Assembly: GCF_002237595.1 (NCBI RefSeq) | Contig: NZ_CP022529.1 | Span: 4,370,001-4,434,000, forward strand | Reading direction: 5' to 3' | Source of the DNA: Labrenzia sp. VG12 | Lineage (GTDB): Bacteria > Pseudomonadota > Alphaproteobacteria > Rhizobiales > Stappiaceae | DNA length: 64,000 nt | Part shown: positions 45,863 to 54,286 of the stretch, in pieces | How positions within the stretch are numbered: position 1 is the first letter of the stretch | Layout: every line of letters begins with the position of its first letter | Program-made: the position numbers and the translations under genes | The notes under the pieces: generated by a model | Seen by the model: the letters and a program-made list of their open reading frames with translations, nothing else | Databases searched by the model: none | Told to the model about the DNA's origin: nothing

Positions 45863-47176
45863 ATGCCCGTTTCCCTTTTTTCCAGCTCGATCCACTCTCC
45901 GCTTTTTGCCGACGACGACCTTGCCCGTCTGTTTGACGACGCCAGCGACGTCGCGCATATGGTCCAGGTCGAGCGCGCCCTGGCGATTGCTGAAGGGAGC
46001 CTGGAAATCATCCCGGCTGACGCAGCACATGCGATTGCCGAGACGCTTCAGAACCTGCGGATCGAGCCGGCCGATCTGGCAGAAGGTACCCGATCCGCAG
46101 GGGTTCCGGTGCCGGCACTTGTTTCTGAGCTGCGCAAGCAGGTTGGCGGCGCGGCCGCGAACTGGATTCATTGGGGCGCGACCAGCCAGGACATCATCGA
46201 CACGGCGATGATCCTGCAGGTGAAGGTGGCCCTTGGTCTCCAGTCGGCAAGACTTGAAAAACTGATCGACACGCTGGAACGGCAAAGCGAACGGTTTGCG
46301 ACGCGCCTGATGGCCGGACGCACCCGCAGCCAGGTCTCCACCCCGATCACACTCGGCTACCGGATTGCGCAATGGGCCCACCCGCTGATCGATGCGGAGG
46401 CCGCTCTCCCCGAGCTGCGGCGCACGGTGTTGCGCGTCCAGTTCGGCGGGGCTTCCGGAGTTAACGCGGCGATTGCACCGGCCGGACCAGCCGTCGCAGA
46501 GGCGCTTGCCAGGGAACTGGATCTCGCGGCAGGGCCGTCCTGGCACGTCAATCGGACGCCGGTGTTGGCGGTTGCGGCTTGGCTGCAGCAGGTCTCCGCC
46601 GGGCTTGCCAAGATGGCCGGGGACCTGATCCTGCTCGGCCGGTCCGAGATCGCGGAACTCTCCAGCGGCACGGGCGGCGGCTCCTCGACCATGCCGCAAA
46701 AGGCCAATCCCGTGCAGTCCGAGACCATCCTGGCGCTCAACAGGATTGTTATTGCGGCACAGGCTGGCCTGGCCTCGGCCGGAAGTCCGCTGGAAGAGCG
46801 CGACGGATCGGTCTGGCCGCTGGAGTGGCACTTCCTGCCGCAAATGATGATTGCGGTCGGAACGGCGCTGACCCATGCGCAAATGCTGGCAGAGACACTT
46901 GTTGCCAACGAAACGGGTCTCGACGGGACGCTGGACGCTCATCCGGAACTGATGGCGGAAACGGCCAGTTTCGTTCTCGCCAGACACGGCGTACCGCGGG
47001 CCGAGGCCAAAAAACTGGTAGGCGATGCTGCAACAGGATCCAGCCCTTTCCTGGAGAGTTTGAAATCCGCCTTGGATCTCGACGTTGACTGGGATCAGGA
47101 ACTCAGCCTCCAGAGCGCGATTGCGCCCGCCAGCGAGATGTCAAAACAGATCTTTGCACGGCGTCCTCGGCGGTAG
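45863..47176 (+). CDS. pcaB: 3-carboxy-cis,cis-muconate cycloisomerase
   Basis: 437 aa fumarase/argininosuccinate lyase superfamily. Signature GGGSSTMPQKANPVQSE near residue 272, WIHWGATSQDIIDTA near 99. It forms gamma-carboxymuconolactone for PcaC. The ATG at 45863 is preferred to a TTG nine bases earlier. Last gene of the operon. Confidence 0.93.
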   Translation: MPVSLFSSSIHSPLFADDDLARLFDDASDVAHMVQVERALAIAEGSLEIIPADAAHAIAETLQNLRIEPADLAEGTRSAGVPVPALVSELRKQVGGAAANWIHWGATSQDIIDTAMILQVKVALGLQSARLEKLIDTLERQSERFATRLMAGRTRSQVSTPITLGYRIAQWAHPLIDAEAALPELRRTVLRVQFGGASGVNAAIAPAGPAVAEALARELDLAAGPSWHVNRTPVLAVAAWLQQVSAGLAKMAGDLILLGRSEIAELSSGTGGGSSTMPQKANPVQSETILALNRIVIAAQAGLASAGSPLEERDGSVWPLEWHFLPQMMIAVGTALTHAQMLAETLVANETGLDGTLDAHPELMAETASFVLARHGVPRAEAKKLVGDAATGSSPFLESLKSALDLDVDWDQELSLQSAIAPASEMSKQIFARRPRR

Positions 47177-47347
47177 GGCTGGCCATCTGAGCCGACTTGT
47201 GCGGGTGCTGATTGCCTCGAGATGCCTGAAAATCAAGGGGTGATTATCTTGTTTTTCCAAAAGGTGCTCTTCTAACAGTCGGCTGGTACAAAACCGGAAG
47301 CCGGGGCATAGTCTTGGGAAACGTGTCTTGATCGAGAAAGGTTTCCC

Positions 47348-48235
47348 GTGAGCAAACCCAACGGACCCCGCTCCTATTACGCGCCGACCGGAGGCCACCC
47401 GGGCCAGGAAACGCTTTTGACCGACCGCGCTGTCTTCACCGAGGCCTATGCGGTCATTCCGAAGGGCACGGTGCGGGATATCGTCACCAGTTTCCTGCCG
47501 TTCTGGGAGAAAACCCGGCTCTGGGTGCTGTCCAGGCCGCTTTCCGGATTTGCCGAGACCTTTTCGCAATACATCATGGAAGTGCAACCCGGCGGCGGGT
47601 CTGAGCGGCCGGAGACCGACCCGATGGCCGAAGGCGTGCTTTTTGTGGTCGAAGGCGAGGCGACGCTAATCGCCAACGGTGAAAGCCATGACCTGCGCCC
47701 CGGCAGCTATGCGTTTCTGCCGCCGCAGACCGACTGGACGTTCAGGAACACAAGCAGCGCACCGGTGCGGTTTCACTGGGTGCGCAAGGCCTATGAGCCG
47801 GTCGACGGCCTCGACTGGCCCGAGCTGTTCGTTACCCATGAAGACGAGATCGATCCGAGGCCGATGCCGGGCACGGACGGCAAATGGGCGACCACCCGCT
47901 TTGTCGATCCGGAAGACGTGCGCCATGACATGCATGTCAACATCGTCACCTTCCAGCCAGGCGCGGTCATTCCCTTTGCCGAAACCCATGTCATGGAACA
48001 CGGTCTTTATGTGCTGGAGGGCAAGGCAGTCTACCGCCTCAACCAGGACTGGGTGGAGGTGGAAGCCGGCGACTACATGTGGCTGCGCGCCTTTTGCCCG
48101 CAGGCCTGTTATGCCGGAGGCCCCAGTCCGTTCCGCTATCTGCTCTACAAGGACGTCAACCGGCACATGAAACTGCAGCCGGCGGGCCGGTTCGAAGCAG
48201 GGATCCAGCAGGGTTTCAAACGCGCGGCCGAGTGA
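47348..48235 (+). CDS. allE: (S)-ureidoglycine aminohydrolase, bicupin
   Basis: 295 aa with two cupin domains. GVLFVVEGEATLIANGE near residue 97 and VMEHGLYVLEGKAVYRL near 216 are the cupin motifs; the C-terminal one has the manganese-binding His/Glu set. It converts ureidoglycine to ureidoglycolate and ammonia. GTG start after GAAAGG. It sits apart from the main purine region and next to the bhc cluster. Confidence 0.88.
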   Translation: MSKPNGPRSYYAPTGGHPGQETLLTDRAVFTEAYAVIPKGTVRDIVTSFLPFWEKTRLWVLSRPLSGFAETFSQYIMEVQPGGGSERPETDPMAEGVLFVVEGEATLIANGESHDLRPGSYAFLPPQTDWTFRNTSSAPVRFHWVRKAYEPVDGLDWPELFVTHEDEIDPRPMPGTDGKWATTRFVDPEDVRHDMHVNIVTFQPGAVIPFAETHVMEHGLYVLEGKAVYRLNQDWVEVEAGDYMWLRAFCPQACYAGGPSPFRYLLYKDVNRHMKLQPAGRFEAGIQQGFKRAAE

Positions 48236-48285
48236 CTTCGGTGAGGCCCCAATCTCTACTGACAGGGCTCCAAACCGATGCCTCA

Positions 48286-48516
48286 TCCTGAGAGTCTGGC
48301 TCGAAAGTGATGGCCGGGGCGAATGCTTCAGTCACATTTGTCATTCCCGCGAAAGCGGGAAACCAGGACTCCGTGAGATTAGATTTAACTTATAGCGCCG
48401 ATTCATGAGGTTACTGGGTCCCCGCTTTCGCCGGGAAGACAACCGAGAGGGGGCGAGTTCGTGCCGGGAACGATGAAAGCTGCGTCCGAGATCACTTTCG
48501 GGCCAGACACTGAGGA
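48286..48516. repeat. Nested inverted repeat between allE and bhcR
   Basis: TCCTGAGAGTCTGGCTCGAA (from 48286) is mirrored at 48491-48516, giving 26-bp arms with four mismatches. Family D repeat lies inside, and family C copy 2 begins in the right arm. It separates two convergent genes and can act as a two-way barrier to transcription. This and the two entries below account for the 48236-48627 gap. Confidence 0.65.
48340..48440. repeat. Palindromic repeat family D
   Basis: GTCATTCCCGCGAAAGCGGG at the left and CCCCGCTTTCGCCGGGAAGAC at the right are inverted; about 55 bp of AT-richer sequence lies between. The left part itself folds (CCCGC/GCGGG). Confidence 0.7.
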
Positions 48517-48610
48517 GCGCGCTAGCGCGCGTCTCGAAGGATCGGCTACTTGCTCCAATGTGTGTGGCCCATCCTTCGAGACTGACCTGGCGGTCCTCCT
48601 CAGGATGAGG
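48509..48610 (+). repeat. Palindromic repeat family C, copy 2
   Basis: CTGAGGAGCGCGCTAGCGCG, then GTCTCGAAGGAT, and the inverted half ATCCTTCGAGACTGACC ending CTCCTCAGGATGAGG. Lies 17 bp past the bhcR stop and may end its transcript. Confidence 0.7.
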
Positions 48611-48627
48611 TTTGGAAATGTGGCTTG

Positions 48628-49488
48628 TCAGGAAGAAGACGAGCCTTTTGACATGGCCGTCTCTCCCCCCAACGCCGCCGTCAGATTGGCGGCTGCCACC
48701 TTCACTGCTTGCGCAAGTGCCTCCACCTTGTCCGGACTGACCCGGCTGGTCGGCCCCGAAACCGACACGCCGGCAACCGCCTCGCCGTAATGGTCGAAAA
48801 CCGGCGCCGCGATACAGCGCATGCCGAGGTTCTTTTCTTCCCCGTCAATCGAAAAGCCGCGCGCACGGATCAGATCCAGGTTCTCTTTCAAAAGACCTGC
48901 ATCGCAAAGCGTGTGCTCCGTGAACCGCTCCCGGCCCGTCTGAGCCAGAATGCGCACGCACTGGGCGGGGTCCATGAAGGCGAGCAGGGCCTTGCCAATG
49001 CCGGAAGCATGCAGCGGGGACAGTGTGCCGGGAGGAAAGAACGCCCGGATGCTTTCATGGGTTTCCACCTGACTGACAAACAGCACCTGGTCCGCCCGGG
49101 CAACACCCAGGTTCGCGGTTTCTCCGGTCTCTTCCATCAGCGACCGGAGGATCGGCCGCGCCCGTTCTACCAGGCTCGTGCGCCTCAAGAACCGCGCCCC
49201 GATGATGAACGCGCCCGGCCCGATATGCCAGAGCTGTTGTGCCTGGTCGAATTCCACCAGCCCCCGTGTTTCCAGCGTGAACAGGATCCGGTAAAGCGTC
49301 GCGGTCGATTCGCCCAGCTGCTCGGAGAGCGCAGACAGCGAGACGCCCGACTGGGTGCTCAGGTGTTCGAACACGGCCATCGCCCGATCGAGCGACTTGA
49401 TGGTGTTCTGTTCGCTCTTGTCGTCCCAGGCACGGGGACGTCCACGGGCGCGACGGGAGGGGACGGGATCGGTTTTTGGCGCTGCCAT
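48628..49488 (-). CDS. bhcR: BhcR, IclR-family regulator of the bhc cluster
   Basis: 286 aa from MAAPKTDPVPSRRARGRP. The N-terminal helix-turn-helix includes LSALSEQLGESTATLYRIL near residue 49; the IclR effector domain follows (SGIGKALLAFMDP, IDGEEKNLGMRCIAAPVF). It is divergent from bhcA exactly as in known beta-hydroxyaspartate cycle clusters, where BhcR responds to glyoxylate. A 50-residue extension from an upstream ATG runs through the AT-rich promoter and is rejected. Confidence 0.87.
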   Translation of the reverse strand: MAAPKTDPVPSRRARGRPRAWDDKSEQNTIKSLDRAMAVFEHLSTQSGVSLSALSEQLGESTATLYRILFTLETRGLVEFDQAQQLWHIGPGAFIIGARFLRRTSLVERARPILRSLMEETGETANLGVARADQVLFVSQVETHESIRAFFPPGTLSPLHASGIGKALLAFMDPAQCVRILAQTGRERFTEHTLCDAGLLKENLDLIRARGFSIDGEEKNLGMRCIAAPVFDHYGEAVAGVSVSGPTSRVSPDKVEALAQAVKVAAANLTAALGGETAMSKGSSSS

Positions 49489-49501
49489 GAATTTCTTTTC
49501 T

Positions 49502-49587
49502 GCTTTTTTGAAAAACGAGTTCATCATATGAAAAATACAAGACACTGACAAGTAAGCACTTTTTACCAATTTTAGTTTTTGAAAAAA
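49502..49587. promoter_or_regulatory. AT-rich bhcR-bhcA promoter with two short palindromes
   Basis: CTTTTTTGAAAAACG (from 49503) and GTTTTTGAAAAAA (49575-49587) are near-identical dyads about 72 bp apart within the 170-bp divergent gap. They are candidate BhcR sites. The surrounding sequence is far richer in A/T than the genes. Confidence 0.4.
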
Positions 49588-49658
49588 TTTTTTAAAAAAA
49601 TTGCGAGTCTTGATGCCCCTCCGGTACGGTTTCCTCAAATCGATAAGAGGAAACGGCC

Positions 49659-50848
49659 ATGAGCTTCCAGAACCCTGTTTTCATTCCGGGCCCCACCAAC
49701 ATGCCGGAGTACCTGCGCCGGGCGTGTGACATGCCGACGCTGGACCACCGTTCGCCGCTCTTCGGCGAGATCCTGAAGCCGGCCCTTACAGGCGTGAAGA
49801 AGGTCCTGAAATCCGAAACGGCGGACGTCTTTGTCTTTCCGTCCACCGGCACGGGCGGCTGGGAAACGACCATCACCAACACGCTGAGCCCGGGCGACCG
49901 CATCCTGGCGGCCCGCAACGGCATGTTCAGCCATCGCTGGATCGACATGTGCCAGCGCCACGGCCTGAAGGTCGAGGTTGTCGAGGCAGCCTGGGGCACC
50001 GGTCTGCCGGCGGATCGCTACGAGGAAATCCTGGCGAAAGACACCGCTCACGAGATCAAGGCGGTTCTGGCGACCCACAACGAGACGGCGACCGGTGTGA
50101 AATCCGATATTGCCGCGGTTCGCCGCGCGCTCAATGCCGCCAATCACCCGGCGATGCTGTTTGTCGACGGAGTCAGCTCGATCGCCTCCATGGATTTCCG
50201 CATGGAAGAATGGGGCGTTGACGCGGCCGTCACCGGTTCCCAGAAGGGCTTCATGCTGCCGCCGGGTCTTGCCATCGTTGCCCTGTCACCGAAGGCACAG
50301 GCTGCCATGGAGACGGCGAAACTGCCGCGCACCTTCTTCGACGTGCGCGACATGATGAAGGCCTATGCCGGCAACGCCTATCCCTATACGCCGGCCGTCG
50401 GTCTTCTGAACGGGCTCAAGCAGAGCTGCGACATGCTGCTTGCCGAAGGGCTTGAGAACGTTTTTGCCCGTCACCACCGCATCGCCGAAGGTGTCCGTGC
50501 CGCCGTCCGTGCCTGGGGCCTGGAGCTCTGCGCCGAGACGCCGGATGTCTATTCGGACAGCGTCAGCGCGATCCGCACCCCGAGGGTTTCAACGCCACCG
50601 ACATCGTCACCCATGCAGCCGGGAAATACGGCGTCGCGTTTGGTGTTGGCCTCGGGGAGGTTGCGGGCAAGGTGTTCCGCATCGGTCATCTGGGCAGCCT
50701 CACGGACATCATGGCCCTGTCGGGGCTTGCGACCGCCGAAATGGTCATGGCCGATCTTGGCCTTCCCATCCAGCTCGGCTCCGGCGTCGCCGCCGCGCAG
50801 GAGCACTACCGCCGTGAAACCGCCGTCGCTGCAAAGGAAGCCGCATGA
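49659..50848 (+). pseudogene. bhcA: bhcA, aspartate-glyoxylate aminotransferase, single-base frameshift
   Basis: Correcting one base gives about 396 aa. PLP class V aminotransferase: FIPGPTNMPEYLRRA near residue 7, FPSTGTGGWETTITNTLSPG near 58 and AVTGSQKGFMLPPG near 188 with the PLP lysine. The frame breaks at the C-run 50578-50581; one added base restores TPEGFNATDIVTHAAGKYG and the rest to the stop at 50848, which overlaps bhcB by 4 bp (ATGA). It aminates glyoxylate to glycine using aspartate, the entry step of the cycle. Sequencing error is as likely as true loss. Confidence 0.9.
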
Positions 50849-51819
50849 AAACCGACGCCCTGACCCAGTATATCCCGACGCTGGAAGACATGCTGGTCGC
50901 GCATGAGCGCATCAAGCCTCATATTCACCGCACGCCGGTGCTGACCTCCTCGTTTCTCAACGAGTTGACCGGTGCGGAGCTGTTCTTCAAATGCGAGAAC
51001 TTCCAGAAGGCCGGTGCCTTCAAGGTGCGCGGGGCGTCCAACGCCGTCTTCGGTCTCGACGAGGAGACTGCCAGGGCGGGTGTCGCGACGCACTCCTCCG
51101 GCAACCACGCGCTGAGCCTCTCCTATGCGGCCGGCCGAAGGGGCATCCCCTGCCACGTGGTGATGCCGAAAACGGCGCCGCAGGCGAAGAAGGACGCGGT
51201 GCGCGGTTATGGCGGGATCATCACCGAGTGCGAACCGTCAACCTCCAGCCGCGAAGCTGTTTTTGCAGAGGTCCAGCAGAAGACAGGTGCGGAATTCGTG
51301 CATCCTTACAACGATCCGCGCGTCATAGCCGGCCAGGGCACCTGCTCTAAGGAACTGATGGAACAGACGGACGGGCTCGATGCCGTCATTGCGCCGATCG
51401 GCGGCGGCGGCATGGTCTCCGGCACCTGCCTGACGCTCAGCAGTCTGGCGCCGGATGTCAGGATCTACGCGGCCGAGCCGGAGCAGGCAGACGATGCGGC
51501 GCGCAGCTTCCGGGCCGGCCACATCATTGCAGACGATGCGCCGGTGACCGTGGCCGATGGGCTGAAAGTGCCGCTCAAGGAACTGACCTGGCATTTCGTC
51601 TCCAACCACGTCACCGACATCCTGACCGCGTCGGAACAGGAAATCGTTGACGCCATGCGCCTGATCTGGGCGCGGCTGAAGATCGTGATGGAGCCGTCCT
51701 CGGCCGTGCCTCTGGCGACCATCTTGAAGAACAGGGACGTCTTCGCGGGCAAACGCGTCGGCGTGATCATCACCGGCGGCAATGTCGATCTCGGCAAACT
51801 GCCCTGGAACAACAGTTAA
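50845..51819 (+). CDS. bhcB: BhcB, beta-hydroxyaspartate dehydratase
   Basis: 324 aa, serine/threonine dehydratase fold. FQKAGAFKVRGASNAV near residue 53 holds the PLP lysine, SSGNHALSL near 82 and IGGGGMVSG near 184 bind PLP phosphate. In the cycle it dehydrates beta-hydroxyaspartate to iminosuccinate. Sequence alone would allow threonine or serine racemase/dehydratase; the gene order bhcR-ABCD decides. Confidence 0.88.
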   Translation: MKTDALTQYIPTLEDMLVAHERIKPHIHRTPVLTSSFLNELTGAELFFKCENFQKAGAFKVRGASNAVFGLDEETARAGVATHSSGNHALSLSYAAGRRGIPCHVVMPKTAPQAKKDAVRGYGGIITECEPSTSSREAVFAEVQQKTGAEFVHPYNDPRVIAGQGTCSKELMEQTDGLDAVIAPIGGGGMVSGTCLTLSSLAPDVRIYAAEPEQADDAARSFRAGHIIADDAPVTVADGLKVPLKELTWHFVSNHVTDILTASEQEIVDAMRLIWARLKIVMEPSSAVPLATILKNRDVFAGKRVGVIITGGNVDLGKLPWNNS

Positions 51820-51840
51820 AGAGCCACTTGGAGACCAACA

Positions 51841-53004
51841 ATGAACGCACAAACCGGATTTGAAAAACTCGAAGTCGGCTACGATGTCCCGGCCCTTCCC
51901 GGCATGGACGAGGCCGATATCCAGACCCCGTGTCTGGTGCTCGATCTCGATGCACTGGAGCGCAACATCAAGAAGATGGGCGATTATGCCAAGGCCCACG
52001 GCATGCGCCACCGGGTGCATGGCAAGATGCACAAGTCGGTTGATGTCGCCAAGTTGCAGGAACGCCTCGGCGGCGCCGTCGGTGTCTGCTGCCAGAAAGT
52101 GTCCGAGGCAGAGGTCTTCGCAAGAGGCGGCATCAAGGATGTTCTGGTCTCCAACCAGGTCCGCGATCCGCAAAAGATCGACCGGCTGGCGCGGCTGCCG
52201 AAATTCGGCGCGCGCACCCTTGTCTGCGTCGACGACATTGAGAATGTCGCTGATCTGTCGGCGGCGGCGGTCAAGCATGGCACCGAGCTGGAAGTCTTTG
52301 TTGAAATCGACTGCGGCGCCGGGCGCTGCGGGGTCACCACCAGCGAAGACGTTGTTGCCATCGCACAGGCAGTCGATGCGGCAGCTAACCTGAAATTCAC
52401 TGGCATCCAGGCCTATCAGGGCGCCATGCAGCATCTCGACAGCTTTGAGGCCCGCAAGGAGAAGCTCGACATTGCCATTGCCATGGTCCAGGACGCGGTC
52501 GAGGCCCTGAAAGCAGCCGGCCTGGAACCGGAGCTCGTCTCCGGCGGTGGTACGGGCTCCTATTATTTTGAATCCAATTCCGGCGTCTACAACGAACTGC
52601 AATGCGGTTCCTACGCCTTCATGGACGCCGACTACGGCCGGATTCTTGATCAGGACGGCAAACGGATCGACCAGGGCGAGTGGGAAAACGCGTTTTTCAT
52701 CCTCACCCAGGTGATGAGCCACGCCAAGGCTGACAAGGCGATTTGCGATGCAGGCCTGAAGGCTCAGTCGGTCGACAGCGGCCTGCCGTTCATCTACGGC
52801 CGTGACGATGTCGAATATGTCAAATGTTCCGACGAGCACGGTGTCATCTCCGACCCGAAGGGCGTCCTCAACGTAGGTGAGAAACTCAGACTGGTTCCGG
52901 GCCACTGCGACCCGACCGCCAATGTTCACGACTGGTATGTCGGTGTGCGGGGCGGCAAGGTCGAAACCGTCTGGCCAGTCTCTGCCCGCGGCAAGGCTTA
53001 TTGA
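51841..53004 (+). CDS. bhcC: BhcC, beta-hydroxyaspartate aldolase
   Basis: 387 aa, D-threonine aldolase/DSD1-like fold type III PLP enzyme. QTPCLVLDLDALERNIKKM near residue 28 and HRVHGKMHKS near 57 with the PLP lysine. It joins glycine and glyoxylate to beta-hydroxyaspartate. 21 bp after bhcB; then a 300-bp repeat-filled gap before bhcD. Confidence 0.9.
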   Translation: MNAQTGFEKLEVGYDVPALPGMDEADIQTPCLVLDLDALERNIKKMGDYAKAHGMRHRVHGKMHKSVDVAKLQERLGGAVGVCCQKVSEAEVFARGGIKDVLVSNQVRDPQKIDRLARLPKFGARTLVCVDDIENVADLSAAAVKHGTELEVFVEIDCGAGRCGVTTSEDVVAIAQAVDAAANLKFTGIQAYQGAMQHLDSFEARKEKLDIAIAMVQDAVEALKAAGLEPELVSGGGTGSYYFESNSGVYNELQCGSYAFMDADYGRILDQDGKRIDQGEWENAFFILTQVMSHAKADKAICDAGLKAQSVDSGLPFIYGRDDVEYVKCSDEHGVISDPKGVLNVGEKLRLVPGHCDPTANVHDWYVGVRGGKVETVWPVSARGKAY

Positions 53005-53023
53005 TACGCAGCTCCCTGCTGTT

Positions 53024-53132
53024 CGTCATTGCCGGGCTTGTCCCGGCAATCCATGCCGCGACCTCTCTGTTCGGATCTCTTCCGCGCTGATGGGGAACGG
53101 CATGGATGCCATGGTCAAGCCATGGCATGACG
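53024..53132 (+). repeat. Palindromic repeat family B, copy 2
   Basis: CGTCATTGCCGGGCTTGTCC at the left and CATGGTCAAGCCATGGCATGACG-type ending at the right; same orientation as the copy at 19878-19988. Located inside the bhc operon between bhcC and bhcD. Confidence 0.75.
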
Positions 53133-53167
53133 ACGGTAGAGCTGTGTCACACCGTATTCCACTCACA

Positions 53168-53271
53168 TCATCCTTAGGAGGCGCGCCCGCGCCGATATTT
53201 AGGATCGGCATCCGCTTCAAAGTGCGCAGTCGATCTTTCGAGACGGGCCATTGGCCCTCTTCAGGATGAGG
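53168..53271 (+). repeat. Palindromic repeat family C, copy 3
   Basis: TCATCCTTAGGAGGCGCGCC at the left and CTTTCGAGACGGGCCATTGG followed by TCAGGATGAGG at the right. It ends 33 bp before the bhcD start, next to family B copy 2. More degenerate than the other two copies. Confidence 0.65.
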
Positions 53272-53304
53272 TCTGAAATTGAGACAACTTCTCAGGAGAC
53301 CCTC

Positions 53305-54270
53305 ATGATCATTGTTCCTGAAAGGGAAATTGCCGACCTGATCGGCCGCAAGGACGCCTTTGACGCGGTTGAAAAGACCTTCGCTGCCATGGCGAGCGGG
53401 GCCGCCTATAATTTTCCGGTCATCCGGGAAGCCATCGGTCATGCAGATGCGCTTTATGGCTTCAAGTCCGGCTTCGACCGTTCTTCCCTGGCGCTCGGCC
53501 TGAAATCCGGCGGTTACTGGCCCGGCAACATGGACAAGGGCCTCACCAATCACCAGTCGACCGTGTTCCTGTTCGATGCCGATACCGGCCAGGCGAGAGC
53601 GGTTGTCGGCGGCAATCTCCTGACGGCGCTTCGCACCGCCGCTGCATCTGCCGTTTCGATCAAGCATCTCGCCCGCAAGGACGCCAAGGTGCTCGGCATG
53701 ATCGGTGCCGGCCATCAATCCGCCTTCCAGATGCGCGCCGCTGTCGAACAGCGTGACTTTGAAAAAGTGATCGGCTGGAACCTGCATCCGGACATGCTGG
53801 TGCGGCTGGAAGAAACCGCCAACGAGCTCGGTCTTCCTTACGAATCCCTCGATCTCGACCGGCTCGGGGCCGAAGCCGATGTGATCATCTCGATCACCTC
53901 CAGTTTCGAACCGATCCTCAAGGCCGCTCAGGTTACACCCGGCACACATATTGCCTGCATGGGCACCGACACCAAGGGCAAGCAGGAGGTCGACACGGAC
54001 CTGGTCGGCAAGGCCAGGCTGTTTACCGACGAGGTTGCCCAGTCCGCAACGATCGGTGAATGCCAGCACGCGGTTGCTGCCGGAATTGTCTCTGAGGACA
54101 ATATAATTGAGATCGGTGCCGTGATTAATGCTACGCATCAAGGCCGGACCTCGGACGACGACATCACGCTGTTCGATGGGACGGGCGTCGGCCTTCAGGA
54201 TCTCGCGGTGGCCTCCGCTGCCGTTGAGCTTGCAGTTCAGAAGGGTGTCGCCGTTCAGGTGGACTTCTAA
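53305..54270 (+). CDS. bhcD: BhcD, iminosuccinate reductase
   Basis: 321 aa of the ornithine cyclodeaminase/mu-crystallin family. TALRTAAASAVSIKHLARKD near residue 110 and LGMIGAGHQSAFQM near 131 (NAD-binding GxGxxS). It reduces iminosuccinate to aspartate, closing the cycle. The ATG follows CAGGAG; an 18-residue upstream extension comes from repeat C and is rejected. Confidence 0.88.
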   Translation: MIIVPEREIADLIGRKDAFDAVEKTFAAMASGAAYNFPVIREAIGHADALYGFKSGFDRSSLALGLKSGGYWPGNMDKGLTNHQSTVFLFDADTGQARAVVGGNLLTALRTAAASAVSIKHLARKDAKVLGMIGAGHQSAFQMRAAVEQRDFEKVIGWNLHPDMLVRLEETANELGLPYESLDLDRLGAEADVIISITSSFEPILKAAQVTPGTHIACMGTDTKGKQEVDTDLVGKARLFTDEVAQSATIGECQHAVAAGIVSEDNIIEIGAVINATHQGRTSDDDITLFDGTGVGLQDLAVASAAVELAVQKGVAVQVDF

Positions 54271-54286
54271 ACCCGGACCTTGAGGA

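Noticed and set aside
48628..49638. Longer BhcR starting at 49638
   Set aside because: The extra 50 residues are encoded by the AT-rich promoter and are not like an IclR N-terminus.
51238..52929. Minus-strand open frame of 563 codons opposite bhcB and bhcC
   Set aside because: Antisense to two PLP enzymes with intact motifs; a high-GC artefact.
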